DNA from: Euonymus europaeus
Taxonomy: Eukaryota; Streptophyta; Magnoliopsida; Celastrales; Celastraceae
Direction of reading: 5' to 3'
NCBI GenBank assembly: GCA_963580455.1
Contig: OY756966.1
Span: 24,555,001-24,619,000, forward strand
DNA length: 64,000 nt
Shown here piece by piece: positions 10,213 through 22,933 of the stretch (positions within the stretch are counted from its first letter, which is position 1; each line of letters begins with the position of its first letter). A program made the translations under genes and the position numbers. The notes under the pieces are model-generated. The model worked only from the letters and a program-made list of their open reading frames with translations. It ran no database searches and had not been told where the DNA came from.

Positions 10213-11792
10213 ATGCTACTGGAGACTTCAATGAGCACTGTGATTCCTTCATATCCTTCTGTCCCGAGGCCTACTGCAACCATTCGAGCTCGTACAGTTC
10301 GTTGTTTGAGGTGAACTTTTGTTTTCGGTCACCTAATTGGCTTAACCGGATTGAAAACGCAAAGATTTTGGTTGCTCTTGGCGCGGAATTATGCTGTTTT
10401 TAACTCCTTCCGATATGATAATTTTGCTGATAATTTCTAGGATGGAAAAGCCTAATCTCGTTTAATGTTTAGTTTAACTTTTGTTTCGATCAGTTTGCGT
10501 GAATCCCAGCCAAGTGTCTCCCCTAAAATTTGTGAAAAAGAAACAAAGTATTCAAGTTGTTGTCAAGTCCTGTATTGGTCTATGATCGTGAAAAATTGTT
10601 AGTTTGTTTGAGAAGTGAAATTAGGAGTTACAAGATTAATTGAACGTGAAGAATTCCGATCAAACTTATAAGTGGTTGTACCATTTTTGTCCTCGAATGA
10701 CATTTCCATGGGCTATATATGCTAATGAACATGCATTGTCGTTTTTTGTGTATGTTTTGCTTGACGTATGTTATAGGTGGTTTAATTGTTTTTCCTAAGT
10801 AATGGATTCTCAAGAACATATGACTGAATAATTGTTTACAGCCAAACCTCTGTTGCCAGTGGTATAGTTGCAGGGTGCAACCTTGAGATCATAGGTTCAA
10901 TTCTGAAAACATTGTCTTTATATATTATGTGTGAGGATAAGTTCAGTGCACATCCTGCATGTACCCGAGCCGCTCATTGTGGTAGCTTTGTACATGGGAG
11001 TTGTTCATATTTTAGTGGCTCCATTTTTTGAAAGACAGTGGTTCTTGATTGTATTGTATGTCATGCATTGAAGCTCAAAAAATCCCTTTTCCTAAGCTTT
11101 ATGCACAGTTTGATAAACTGATTTATATGCAGGAAGAATGAAGATGTCAATGGCCTAGCCAACCCATCCCCTGAGGTGAAGTGAGTGTGTTTGGCCTTTT
11201 CTCTCAAAGTACGTAAATACTCAAATTGATTATTCAATCCATAAGTTTGTTTATGGGTTTGCATTCAGATTGGAAGCTCAAGAAGCTTCAGAGAGGTCTC
11301 AGGTACGGTTTTTTTTTGCATTACATCTGACATGTCATCTTTCTACAGATTATGTTATATTATGTTGTTTCTTTATAGGAAAGTTTGCAATCATTTAGTG
11401 TTGATCCAGAAGTGAAACACAGTAATATATGGCGTTTCTTTAAAGAAGCTCAGCAGAGTAAGCCTGAAACCAACTCTCCAATTTTGAACCTGGAAATTTC
11501 TTGTGGCTTATGTGATCTGTGCATTACAGATAAGTGCTAATGCATGTTGCATATTACAATCATATCAGACATTTTCTACATAAACAAACAACGTGTTGTG
11601 GCCATGGAGGAGTTAAATAAAATAAAGAAGGAGAACCAGCTGTTAATTGATAGAGTGGAGCAATTGGAGATGCAGAAACAAGGTGGTGTTGGAAAAGGTG
11701 ATGTTACTTTTTGAGAAATGAGTTATGCAATAATAGACTGATGCAGTTTTAACTTTTTTCTGCATGGGATACAGAGCGTGTTATTTTTTACA

Positions 11793-11828
<36 letters not shown>

Positions 11829-14800
11829 TGCATTACTTGCGATTCTATAGCTAAAAGGGAGGTGAATAGCCGATAATATTCTAATCTGTATCAGAAATTG
11901 CATGTAGATCAGTGTGAAGTATAGAAAATTATGTGGCCTAGAGCTTTAACTACTGCAAATTCCTATTTATGCTGTGAATTCTAGATAAGCAATGACCTTT
12001 TAATATGCATTCCAGTTCATAAATTCTCATCCTTATACTTCTTCTTGTAGATTTCGACACTTCTTTCACACAATTATATAGAGTACGGACTTTTACGTGG
12101 AACTGATTATGAGGAGTTTATTGAATGATTTCTTTAATGGGTGTGCACCATAAACCAGATAAACAATCTATGTGCTGGGAGTTGCTGCACCGAATAGACT
12201 CAATGGTCCTTACTGGCCTGATTAACAAAGAGGAGGCACATGACTTCAGAGGACTGCTCGTTAATAACAAATTTAATTTGTCTGATGTTTTCTCTGACAT
12301 CTCACAGAAAAAAGATTCAGAGCTTCTATCAGAATTTCGCCAGTTCTTGAATGGAAGCAAAAGGTAAATGTGTCCTCCCAAATTTTATTTTCTTTACAGT
12401 TAAATGTAGTCACATTACAGCTTAAAATCCATAAAGAAGGTAAACAATTACCGTGCACAAGGCTCCCGCAATGGGTGGGGTCAGGACAGGCAGGATGTAC
12501 GGAGACCTTGCCCCTACATAATAGATGGAGAGGCTATTTCCAGGAATTGAACCTGTGACTTCTAGGTTGCACCTCTGCAACTCTACCGCATGGTTATTGT
12601 AATTCTACCTCCATAGAAGTTGTTTTTTGGCATGCCCCGTATGCACAGAAAATACCATAGCTACAGATTCGTTATGTGCAACAGATTATGGGAACCAATT
12701 GACTGTCCTTTCTCATGAAAAACCCAGGTAGATTAATGTCTAGTGCTGAAAAGGTACATGTTTCAGTGTCTAGACTTGTAATCTTATATGAAATGGTGTG
12801 TGAGTGTTAATAATTGATTAATTCCACTTAGTTATTTATCTTCCTTTATCTTTTTAAAATTCTAATGGTATAGTTTCATTGTCATTTAATTCAGGGATGG
12901 TTTGCAGATTGTCCACATTTGCACTGAAATGGAACCGCTGGTCTCTTCCGGATCTTTGGCATCATATGTGATGGGTTTATCGCGTGCACTTCAGAAGAAG
13001 GGTCACTCAGTGGAGGTTATTTTGCCAAAGTAATTAACAATCCAAACGCGCCCCCAACCACACCCCAAAGCCCTCCCCCCAACCACACCCCCACCCCACC
13101 CCCCCTCTCCCCCACTCTGTTTCTTTAATAATTTTCTTGACTGTCTCAGCAGCATTGGCAATCGCCAATCGAAAACTTATCTTTGGTTCTTAAGGCAATA
13201 GTGTTAAATTATACGGTGTGGGTTGCTTGTTTGTTCTTTCTATTGGTCTCTTCTTTACTGTCAAATAATTGCCTCAGGCACACCTCACATATAAGGGGTT
13301 TTAATGAAGTCTCAACTGCTGTCATGGTAAGTTTTTGCATGGCGTTGCCTAATTGCTCAGCTTCATGGCGCTGGTTCTTCCATCTGATGTATTGTTGCAC
13401 ATGCATCTATCTAATGCTCAAAAGATTTACAATTTTTTCCGATTTTCATTCCATTTCTATATTAATTTTGAAAAACAAGAACTTTGTATTCTTTTACAAA
13501 CTTGGTGATATGAGCTTAAGTTGAAAAGAAGAAAAAAAGAGCAGACTCAAAATCATAAGGGATAAATTTATAGGAAAAAGCTCAAAGTTCAGGAAAAGTA
13601 TCTGAAGTTTTTGGTATTCCAAAGGAAATCTTAAAAACGTCCTAGCCTGGTTGGACTACCAAATACTTCCTCAAGTCCTGGGTAGATAAATGAAATCGGT
13701 GACAAGAGACACTGACATTCCCTTATGATTGTTGTTTGGTTTACATAAGATAACATTTGTGAAGTTGTGGCTCATTTTACATTTTGAATTGGTCGCGGTG
13801 GTAATATCAATTGTTTCTGCAAAATTGTATTGGTGAAAACTGACATGATAGGATTGTTTCTGGTTATATAACTAATATTTCATGCATAAAATCTCTACAA
13901 GAAATCTCAAATTCTACTTTAATTTGCTATTGGTAGAGTGAGAAGAACAACTCTGATTTTATGTTGTAATTGATTGCATTGATCTTTCTACTGATATATG
14001 ATCATGTTTACTGAATAAAGAGGTTGTTCCTTATGTTTGTTGTTCAAGGAACTCTTAGTCACGAGTGAGATAAAAGATCCAAAGCTCCTAATGTGTTGGT
14101 TTATCATTTCATTTGTAACTAGATATGCAAGCCTGATCCTAGATGAAGTTCAAGGACTGCGAGAAATCGAGGCTGAGTCTTTTTCGTACTTCAATGGTCA
14201 ATTGCATGGAAATAGAATTTGGACCGGGTGAGTTGTGGATGTTCCTTTACAACATTTCCTGGATCCTTCATCAATATTAACCTTTTCTGGTGTATTGACA
14301 GTGGAGATAAAGTGGTTGATAAGTTATAAACCGCGATTGCATTATGCATAGTTATTTACTCTCTTTACTGATCTTATGCTTGTGCTCATATCCAGCATTG
14401 TATATGGCATTGGAGTTACTTTTATTGAACCTTCATACTACTCATCCTTTTTCAACCGTGAAAGACTATATGGCTACTCAGATGACTTTGAACGGTTTGT
14501 AAATTTCTCTCTCTTTTGGTAAGGTATATTTTTCTTCCGTGTCTAATATTTTTTAAGGTGCTGGCAGGGGAAGGTAATGTTTATTGTTTTAGTTAGCCAT
14601 AAGTCCATAAGGACTAGTAATGAAAATTTATAATTGCTCAACGGCTGGTCTGATTGATATTATACATTTTTTTGATATCTTACTTGTCATATTTTCTCTG
14701 TCATCCTTAGATTAATTTTGACTGATAGAATTCTGCTATTTGAATGTGGCTGATACTCTCAATATCATACTTTCTTCTGAAAGTATTGTCACTAGACTGG

Positions 14801-17800
14801 CTTTAGCATGTGTGTCCATTCTCAGAGTTAAAAAAATTGGTTCAAGAAAAGTTCTCAAACTTCTCTGCTTTCTTCAAGTTGAATTGAGAAAGTGCTACAA
14901 ATTTTCGCTCCAATTGAGCAGCTTCATTGGCGCTTTATAATTGACAAGTATGCACTTTTGTTTTGGCTTATTCCTTTTGGAGTCCCAGCTGTAGTAGTTG
15001 GCTTCTCAATCTGGTTGGTGTAAAAGTTAGTAGTATTTGTGGTCAAAAGAAAAACTGTATGTCCTCTTGTACATAGCAATGTTCCTTCTTGAAGAGAATG
15101 ACAACCTTTTAGAGTGTCAACTGTAACATGCTTAGAAAAAAAAATGTTAAACATGTTATGCAACTTAATTATGAATGGCTAAACTAAGAAAATACTAATT
15201 GGAAGAACGAATAACGGACAGTTTTAGTTTGCTCTTTAATCTTTTTCTTCTTTTTCATTTTTTTTACTTTAAAAGCTTTTACAGGACTTAAAAGATACGG
15301 ACACAGCTTCATTCATTTTCATATTCAAGCTTGTTGATGAACTTGATTCTGGACTAGAATATTTTTTTGTGTGTGTTTTCCCCCCAAATTGGGCCCTGAT
15401 GATTTATCTAGGCTATCTGTTAGTTTTCTGATATGTCATTTGTCTCATGCTTTTAGGTTTTCCTACTTTTCTCGTGCTTCATTGGACTATATAGTGAAAT
15501 CTGGAAAGCAGCCTGATACATTACACATACACAACTGGGAGACTGCTATTGTGGGACCACTTTTCTGGGAGATTTTTGTTAAACAGGTGCAACTCAAGTA
15601 ATATCCAAATTCATTGTTATCTCTCTCTCTCTCTCTCTGTGTCATGAAAACCAAGAAATGTTGGCACATTTAAATTAATTTCTTTGTTTTACCTCTTGTG
15701 GACCACTTTTCATGTCCGTATTACCAGATGAGTTATAACATCTATTCTTCTTGCCATGTTCATTAATTTATGTTACCTGATTACACATAGGTTAGCTGTT
15801 ACGGATTTAGCTTGCAAATATAACCTGGTGTTATTTTGCTGACAAAAAAGAAAGAAAAAAATCTTTGCCGTGCTCTGGCTACCCCAGCCATTGCTATCAT
15901 ATCATCATGTGCTACTAATCTAAGTTGGTTAGCATAGTAGAACTTCGTTATGTCATCATAGTCCAAGTTGATGGAAAACTTGATCGTTTGAACTGCTTTC
16001 AGTGTTTCCATCATAATATTGTAAAACTAGGGGCTGTTTAAATGATACTGCCCCCCAACTGAACTTAAGATCAACTCCATAGTATATCAGATAAAGAAAG
16101 GACCCTATAAGATCTCAATATTAGGCTTAATTTTTTAGCTAATATCGGATGACATAAGACTTAAGAGCGTGGAATCAAACTATTGGTTTTGAATTACAAA
16201 GTATACCATCTTCTTTAGATTTACCAGGTCATCAACACTTATGGTGCCATGATTGAAACTTCCGCTACTTCACCAAGAATTTGATAGAAGAATCATTTTA
16301 TTGAAGACAACTTTTTACTTGATAATCAAGGTTTCTATCTTTTCATTACTGACAGTGACAACTTATACGTGGTGAAAAAGGATTTATTTCTCTATTGTTA
16401 GTGATAATAGAAAACCATATAAGGGACAAAAAATGAAGCAGACTGTGGAATACTTTTCTTTCTCCGTCAACCTTTTCCTCTGAAATTTCTATGTTTGTGA
16501 CAGAGAATTTGAAATACTAGGGTCCTTGACTATGAAAATTAAAGTTAAGTTCTTCATGATTCTATTTTGATGAAAATTGAAGTTAAGTTCTTCATGATTC
16601 TATTTTGAATTTCTGCACTTCATGTAAATGCTGTCTTTTTCTACATCAAAATTGGCTTGAGCTTTTGAAGATGCATTGCTTTATGATTCTTCTGCTAACA
16701 ATGGATGTTTGTGCATATATTTTTGTCATGCGAAGACGCACACATAAAATCTTCACAGTAATTGATCAATGGAATAGGAAAACTATTTACTTTAAAGAAA
16801 TCATTATCTTCATGTAATTATTATTTTCCAATGTGCAGGGGCTTGCAGGTACTAGAATTTTGTTGACATGCCACAGCTTTGACTCTCAGGTAGATTACTC
16901 TACTTTTCCTTTTTTTTTATATCTATTTTTGACTGGGTCCTTCCATGCCTAATACTAAAAATTTTGAAGTGTCTTGAGCAACCTGATAAGCTGTCATTAT
17001 GTGGGCTTGATCCTGCTAGACTCCACCGTTCAGATCGTCTACAAGATAATGCTAAGACACATCTTGTCAACATTTTGAAGGTAAATTGTTCTATTTACTA
17101 GAATCATGCCTTTCAAAAGATTTTTTTTAGTTAAAATGGGGTCAATTTTCCATGGATTGCTTTTTGTTATATTGCTAGCCGATGTGTGGTTCCCCTTTTA
17201 ACCTATATAACAAGTCTGAATCTGTAGTGAAATTAAGTTTATTGATAAGTTATATTTTTCTTTATGAAACCCCCACAATTTATGTCTATGAAAAATATCC
17301 CTTAAGTAAAATATGATTGGCTATATCAGGTGTGGATTTTAATATTATAATTGGACACTTCTAATTGGCGAACATTTGGTCCAATGTTAAAGTTGCAAGG
17401 CTGCAACCTAGAGGTCATAGATTCAATTTCTGAAAAAGTTTCTCCACATATTATGTGAGGGGGTAAGGTTTACATCCTGTTTGTCTCTGACTCCGCCTAC
17501 TCCGAGAGCCTTGTGCATGGGAGTTGTTTACTTGAAAAAAGCAGAAATTTCACATTATTGGTGACTTTTTCTTGTTAACATGAGTTATGACTTGTGTGAA
17601 AAGTTTAACTAATCAGCAGAAGTGGTCTTTGGGCTTGATATAATCTATGGTTCAGATTTTAAGTTTCTTAATTTCAATCTGCATTGAATTGGCAGATATG
17701 TGGTTTAGAAGGCACCATTGTTATCTGAAGGGAATTCAAATTTCGTTGTAATGATTACCTTCAGGGGTCTCCAATGCCAAGTTGATATCATTAGCAGGTG

Positions 17801-20800
17801 GTTTAGGTTTGAACAGTTTCTTTGGTTGAAGTTTGTCTAAGTGCTTAACAGCTTTTACCCTTTGGCAGCTTAACAGCAGACAACAATCTCTTACACAATA
17901 AAATGTTAGAAAGAGAGAAAAGAGGAGAGAAAAGGCAGGAAAAGGAGAAGAAAGTAGGTTCAGAAATTTTAGAGGAGGATTAGAGGGGACGGTTTCTATC
18001 ATTGCATGGAAACAAAGATAATTGATACTGGTCCTAATTTCCAACTGAGAATGAGAATCATAGAATCAATTTCAGAGCACTTCTAGATGAAATTGCGACA
18101 TTCAAGCTGTAAGTTGATAAGAATTGTTATATCTGTAGATGCAGCAAGCCAACTCCTTCTCATGTGTTTTCTTGACCTTTATCCCCGGTACAGTCCCTTT
18201 TTTTTTTTAATATAATTATAAAATTTTCTTCATTTGTTACCGCTTCTTGAAATTGTTTATGATGTATAAAAACTCTGCATTCTTCTGGTGCTTGCATGTT
18301 TGTTACTTTTTCACTACTTTGCAGGGTGGACTTGTTTATTCCAATAAAGTTGTGGTAGTGTCATCCATTGATTCCAAGGGCAGGATCATTCAAGGGTTTA
18401 GTCATGGGCTGGAACCTACCTTAGCCATTCACAAGTAAATAATCATCTGAATATAATTCCTATAGTTAATAATATTTTTTTAGTTTTCAGTCCGACTTCT
18501 TTATCCAATGTACAAACTGCACGGTGCTGTAAATTCAAGCTGCAATCGTTAAGCTTGCCTGTTAATATTATTTTTAAAACCATAAATTTAAGCACTATCC
18601 TTTGCAATTGGCTGCAGGGACAAGTTGTTTGTTAGTCCTTCTGGAGTTGATAACTCGATCTGGGATCCTTCCAAGGACAAATTGCTTCCATCAAATTATA
18701 GCACGAAGGATATGGAAGGCAAAGCTGTTTGTAAAGTGGCATTGCGGCAGCACTTGGGATTTTCTGAACATGCTTCTTCTATTATTGTATGCATAGCATG
18801 TCAGACTTTTTTAACTTTGATTTGCATTATTATGACTTATGGTGATGTTGATTGTCATATAGCAAGTAACAAGTAGGTGGCTGAAAATTACTGATAAGAA
18901 CATATAGCTATGAAGCATTTTTAGATCTACAGTAGACGGGCATACTTTTTTTGGAACAGTTTGAATATGTTAAAAAACAATCGAGATGGATTGAATAGAG
19001 GTGGTTGTATACATATATATGTCTCTGCTATGTGAGTGCATATAAGAATATTCATATGTCGGTAATTCCATTTGGGTGAGTAAGGCATCAAATTTGCAGC
19101 AGTTATAGATGCAAAAGTCTTCCAACTGGATGTTTCTTACTGACTCTCTATATAAACAAAAATCGGCAACAAGATTTTGAAGACTTCTTTTGCAAACCAA
19201 ATATTCTGAGCGCTGGTCCTAGAATGCAAGGTTTGTTGTTACTTGTGAGGCATGGACATAAAATTATTAGGTTGCGTGAGTCATGTCATAGAGTCAAGTA
19301 CATAGCATGGTGTATAATTTATTAGTTGATATCTGCTTGTTAAAGGATTGATGTCTATGTGAGAGTTTTCCCGAATGTGGAAGAAAGCTCGTGTTTTCGT
19401 TGACATAAATCTTAGATGGCTGATTGCATTTATGTTCAATACATTCTAATATTGGTCTTTGAATCATGAAGTCATTGACATTCTGGAATTAAATCTCTCT
19501 GTTCTGAAGAAATCTTTTAAGGACTAATAAGCTCTATAACATCCCCAAAATGCAGCTTCAAGTGAACAGCTCCTGAATTTTCTCTCTTATTATTTTATTT
19601 AATGACCAAAACTCTATCTCATAAGTGAATGATTAATAATCAGGTGGGCTGTGTCTTCTCAGATTTCTCAGACATCAACGTGCTGGATCTGAAGAAAGCT
19701 GTTAGGCATGGTACCAGGAAGGGTGTCCAGGTTACTAAAATCGTTTAAGTGCATTGTATTTCTATTTCACAGCTTGCGTGGCTTGATGGGCGAATTCTAC
19801 CGAAACCTCAATGATGGTCTGTTGGCTTTGGTAGCCATATTAGTCAAGCCTACAGATATCTCGCTTGAGCTATTGTTTTTTCTTTTGTTTTTTACCTCTT
19901 CCCTTTCAGGAGGAGATCTCTTTGATATGTGTGATTGTTCTCACAGTTTATCTTCATGGGGATTGGTGAAATGGCTAATGTAAGCAGGGCACTGGAATCT
20001 TTTCGGGAAGAAGTCAAAGTACAGGCATGGCATTGCTGCTGCTTTTTTTTTTCAATGTTTATTTTGCATCTTGCAATATCATATCTATAGCAATATGCAT
20101 TCATCACAATTTGGAACAGCCTCGAAAAGTCTCAAAGACGTTCTAATTAAGAAAAGGCTACATTCTAGATTGAAACATAAGTAATAACTGTTGGATGTCT
20201 CGTTTCATCATTCATGATTTTACTTTGTTGGCAAAAAACAATTGGTTACATGGGGCTTCTTTTTTTCACTCACAGGCATTACTCTTCCCCCTGAAACCTC
20301 CCCCTCCTTAAAATAATTTTCCCTTCGAATTTTTTTATAGCTTTATTTTTCATGTACACAGGATGAAAACCTGAGATTCATAAAAAAATACGATGAAGCT
20401 CTTTCACATCTGGTTTTTGCTGGATCAGATATTATGTTGTGCCAATCTTTTCACGATCCTGTGTTCCAAGTGCCGGTAAGTGGAGCATTACGTTTTTTTG
20501 ATGTTACTTCAATCATAGACATCATACATGAGGAAAAAGTCTCCACATGTAAAGATCAACGTTCATCTTGTTTGTCCCTGACCCCGCCCACTACGGAGCC
20601 TTGTGCATTGGAGTTGTTTGCCTTTTTACCTTAGACTTTGGACATAAGAGCATTTGAAGGGAACCTATAAAAGCATTAGTGCACAACACACACACATAAG
20701 TTTTATGCTCCAATCCTTAAATTACTTACTGAGGTTTGTCAAACAAGCTTGCTGCCCTTAGGGCAATTCTACTTTTAACTGGCCATGACACTGAAATATT

Positions 20801-21665
20801 CTCTGCATTTTCTACCTTTATGCGTTTGTTCATAAACTCAACCAGTCCCTAAGGGTAACTTCTCTTATTTGGCTCCTATTTGGTGATGAGATTCAAAATT
20901 TTCTCATTATTTTGCAGCCTTAGCCTTGTCCTGGTGCTTTAGCCATTCAAATCAGTCCCTCTTTGTTAGGGAATTCTAGATGCCGTCATTTTTTTTTATC
21001 TAAAACAAATCTTGTCAATACAAAAGGCCTTGAATGGCTGACCAAATATGAACGGGTGAGGATGTGCATGAATCGAAATATTTGCTCATTTGATTCAATA
21101 AAAATAAAACTAAAAAAAGCGCTTTTTGATTGAAGTTTGTTTCTGTAATTCAAAATATCTAGCTCAAAGCTCTGAAATATGGAGCTGCTCCAATTGCAAT
21201 AACCTCCGACGACAACAGATTAAGGTAAACATTCCTGACTGTCTTACTATTGATGGCAGTTTCTTCATTTTACCATGAACTGAGAATAATTGATGTCGAG
21301 ATGTGTCATTTGTGTTTCAGATATTTTGCGGACCGTAACTCGGAGACCACCAAGTTTGCAAGGTTCATAAGCTCCACCTTCCTGTATATGTCCCTAAGCC
21401 TGGCCCTGGATGAAATTGTGAGTATTTTCATTCCACATTAATTAAAAGTTATTTTTTGGCTTCCTCACTTGACCACGCGTACCATTCTAGCTGAAGGGAT
21501 TTAGTTTCCCTATTATTTTCACTTTTCTTATGTAAATTTTTCTAGGAGCACAACCCACTCAAGTGGAAGCAGATGATGATGGACTGTATGGCAGAGGACT
21601 TCTCATGGGACGCAGAATGCTATGATATCCATGTTTCCGCATACACAGCCATAAAGAACATGTAA
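10213..21665 (+). CDS. SS5: Noncanonical starch synthase SS5 (GT5 family), plastid granule-initiation factor
   Basis: Twenty exons join in phase (684 residues): 10213-10310, 11133-11180, 11269-11302, 11379-11457, 11569-11697, 12159-12363, 12895-13029, 14123-14227, 14396-14494, 15457-15586, 16839-16889, 16970-17080, 18325-18434, 18618-18786, 19644-19730, 19947-20018, 20362-20475, 21163-21224, 21321-21417, 21546-21665. The N-terminus looks like a chloroplast transit peptide. A coiled coil follows near residues 95-125, then a GT5-like domain from about 200. The substrate-binding KxGGL motif of active starch synthases is replaced by SSGSL (215-219), and the EPCGL region near the C-terminus by HDPVF (585-589). 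HIHNWETA and LLTCHSFDSQ are diverged versions of conserved motifs. Arabidopsis SS5 is known as a noncatalytic promoter of starch granule initiation, and I infer the same role. The long introns hold five SINE-like copies. Exons 1-6 are less certain than 7-20. Confidence 0.88.
10856..11010 (+). mobile_element. SINE-like copy 1 (intron of SS5)
   Basis: Has TGGTATAGTTGCAGGGTGCAA, then a B-box-like GGTTCAATTCT, and ends in CATGGGAGTTGTTCA. It shares this order with the copies at 12449 and 17383. A tRNA-derived SINE is the best explanation. Confidence 0.6.
11797..11826. repeat. (AT)n microsatellite
   Basis: About 15 uninterrupted AT units in an SS5 intron. Confidence 0.95.
12449..12592 (-). mobile_element. 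SINE-like copy 2 (intron of SS5, reverse)
   Basis: On the minus strand it reads GGTAGAGTTGCAGAGGTGCA, CACAGGTTCAATTCCTGG (B box) and TCCTGACCCCACCC, and ends with GAGCCTTGTGCACGG. It is the best preserved copy of the family in the window. Confidence 0.7.
13050..13115. repeat. C-rich tract, G-rich on the minus strand
   Basis: Sixty-six bases made almost only of C and A, with at least six runs of four or more C, directly after the exon-7 donor of SS5. The minus strand could form a G-quadruplex. It also looks like an expanded simple repeat. Confidence 0.8.
15620..15642. repeat. (TC)n microsatellite
   Basis: A run of TC dinucleotides within an SS5 intron. Confidence 0.85.
17383..17533 (+). mobile_element. 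SINE-like copy 3 (intron of SS5)
   Basis: Reads AAAGTTGCAAGGCTGCAACC, GATTCAATTTC (B-box-like), then GACTCCGCC and GAGCCTTGTGCATGGGAGTT. It is in the same orientation as copy 1. Confidence 0.65.
20538..20630 (+). mobile_element. SINE-like copy 4, 3' part only (intron of SS5)
   Basis: Retains TGTTTGTCCCTGACCCCGCC and GGAGCCTTGTGCATTGGAGT, but the promoter-box half is missing. Confidence 0.55.
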
Positions 21666-22755
21666 AATGGGAGCAGCCACTCTGTGCATATTAATTGTTT
21701 TGGTCCATTAGGGAGTGCATAGTATTGCCACTTCTGGTAGCTTTATTACTTATTAGGAGTTTTAGATTGATGAAAGGAGTCTAGTTTCATATTTAAATCT
21801 ATGTCCACTGACTGTAGTCCAGTGACCTTGATACTTGGTAGGTCAGGCATCCGGACGATACTGGCTGGTTTATGTGAAAGACAAGACATAGTACTAGTAT
21901 TTTTTGTAGAGTGGTGTGGGGAGGGCAACGTTTCGCTGAAAGATGATCTTTATTGGAGATATTATTATTATTCTTATTATTATCAAACGCGTCAGAGATT
22001 ATCCTGAGTTTAAAGCAAGCCTCTGGTTTGGAAAGAAAGCTTTGATCTTGCTCTTTTGTCCGACGAATGCAAATGATGTTTTTAGGAGGTAACTGGACTT
22101 CCGTCTTGCGATTGAGTGCCAGTTAAGAATGTAATTCGGAATTTTATCAACTCTTGAGCTGCGCACACGACTTTGGAATTTTATTTAACTTTTCTAGCTT
22201 ATAGTCAAGCCTTTCATATACTTAGTTGGGAACGACGAGAGATGCACCCCATCCTCATTAGTCATATTATTATTTGCGACAACAACTTTTATTCTTTTTT
22301 ACTTGTTTCCCTTCAACTGATTGAGGATAAAACTTTAGGTTGGATTTGTTCGGTTTTGATCCAGATTTTTAAGAATATTACTGTAAGCTATAAATGCCCT
22401 ATTTTCCGGCGCTTGATTGTTATTTAAAACAACTACAGGAATTGGAATAATTAATATGAATTTGAGAACAAATAGAAGCCAATGAGAACGAGATAAGACC
22501 AATTCATTCGGGATCTCTTTTGTTAACATACTTCTCTCTGTCATTTCTACCAATTTTAACCTTTTTCTAGTGCATCCCTACATATCTTAACCTTCGGAAC
22601 GAAAAAAAACTGTGATAATTTTTTTTTTGAAGAAAAGATAATATAGCAATTGAAGTTTGAAGTCAGATCTTAACAGACTTATAATTCACTTAAACCTTTC
22701 AAGATTCATCTTCTGTTTTTTCAGTTTAACCATGACCATTGGCCACTGTATTTTC
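21666..22755. other. SS5 3' region and intergenic sequence
   Basis: The first few hundred bases probably include the SS5 3' untranslated region. The rest is AT-rich with no convincing gene. Confidence 0.4.
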
Positions 22756-22763
22756 TATATAAA
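22756..22763 (+). promoter_or_regulatory. Probable TATA box of the Spinster-like gene
   Basis: TATATAAA lies 178 bases before the ATG at 22934. A second AT run just before the ATG is a less likely alternative. Confidence 0.4.
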
Positions 22764-22933
22764 TAACCATATCTTTACCTTTAAAAAATAATCGTCGAGT
22801 TAAAAAAAGGTGAACAGAGGAGAATATCCCCATGGTCGTTTGCCTTGTGGACTTCGGAGAGGATGATTGCGTAAGCAAGCCGTCATTAACAATCTCAAAG
22901 AATACATTTACATATATATAAACACATATATAT

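Noticed and set aside
12125..12158. ATG at 12125 as start of the starch synthase gene
   Set aside because: An acceptor at 12157-12158 joins this exon in phase to the preceding coiled-coil exon, so the ATG lies in the intron.
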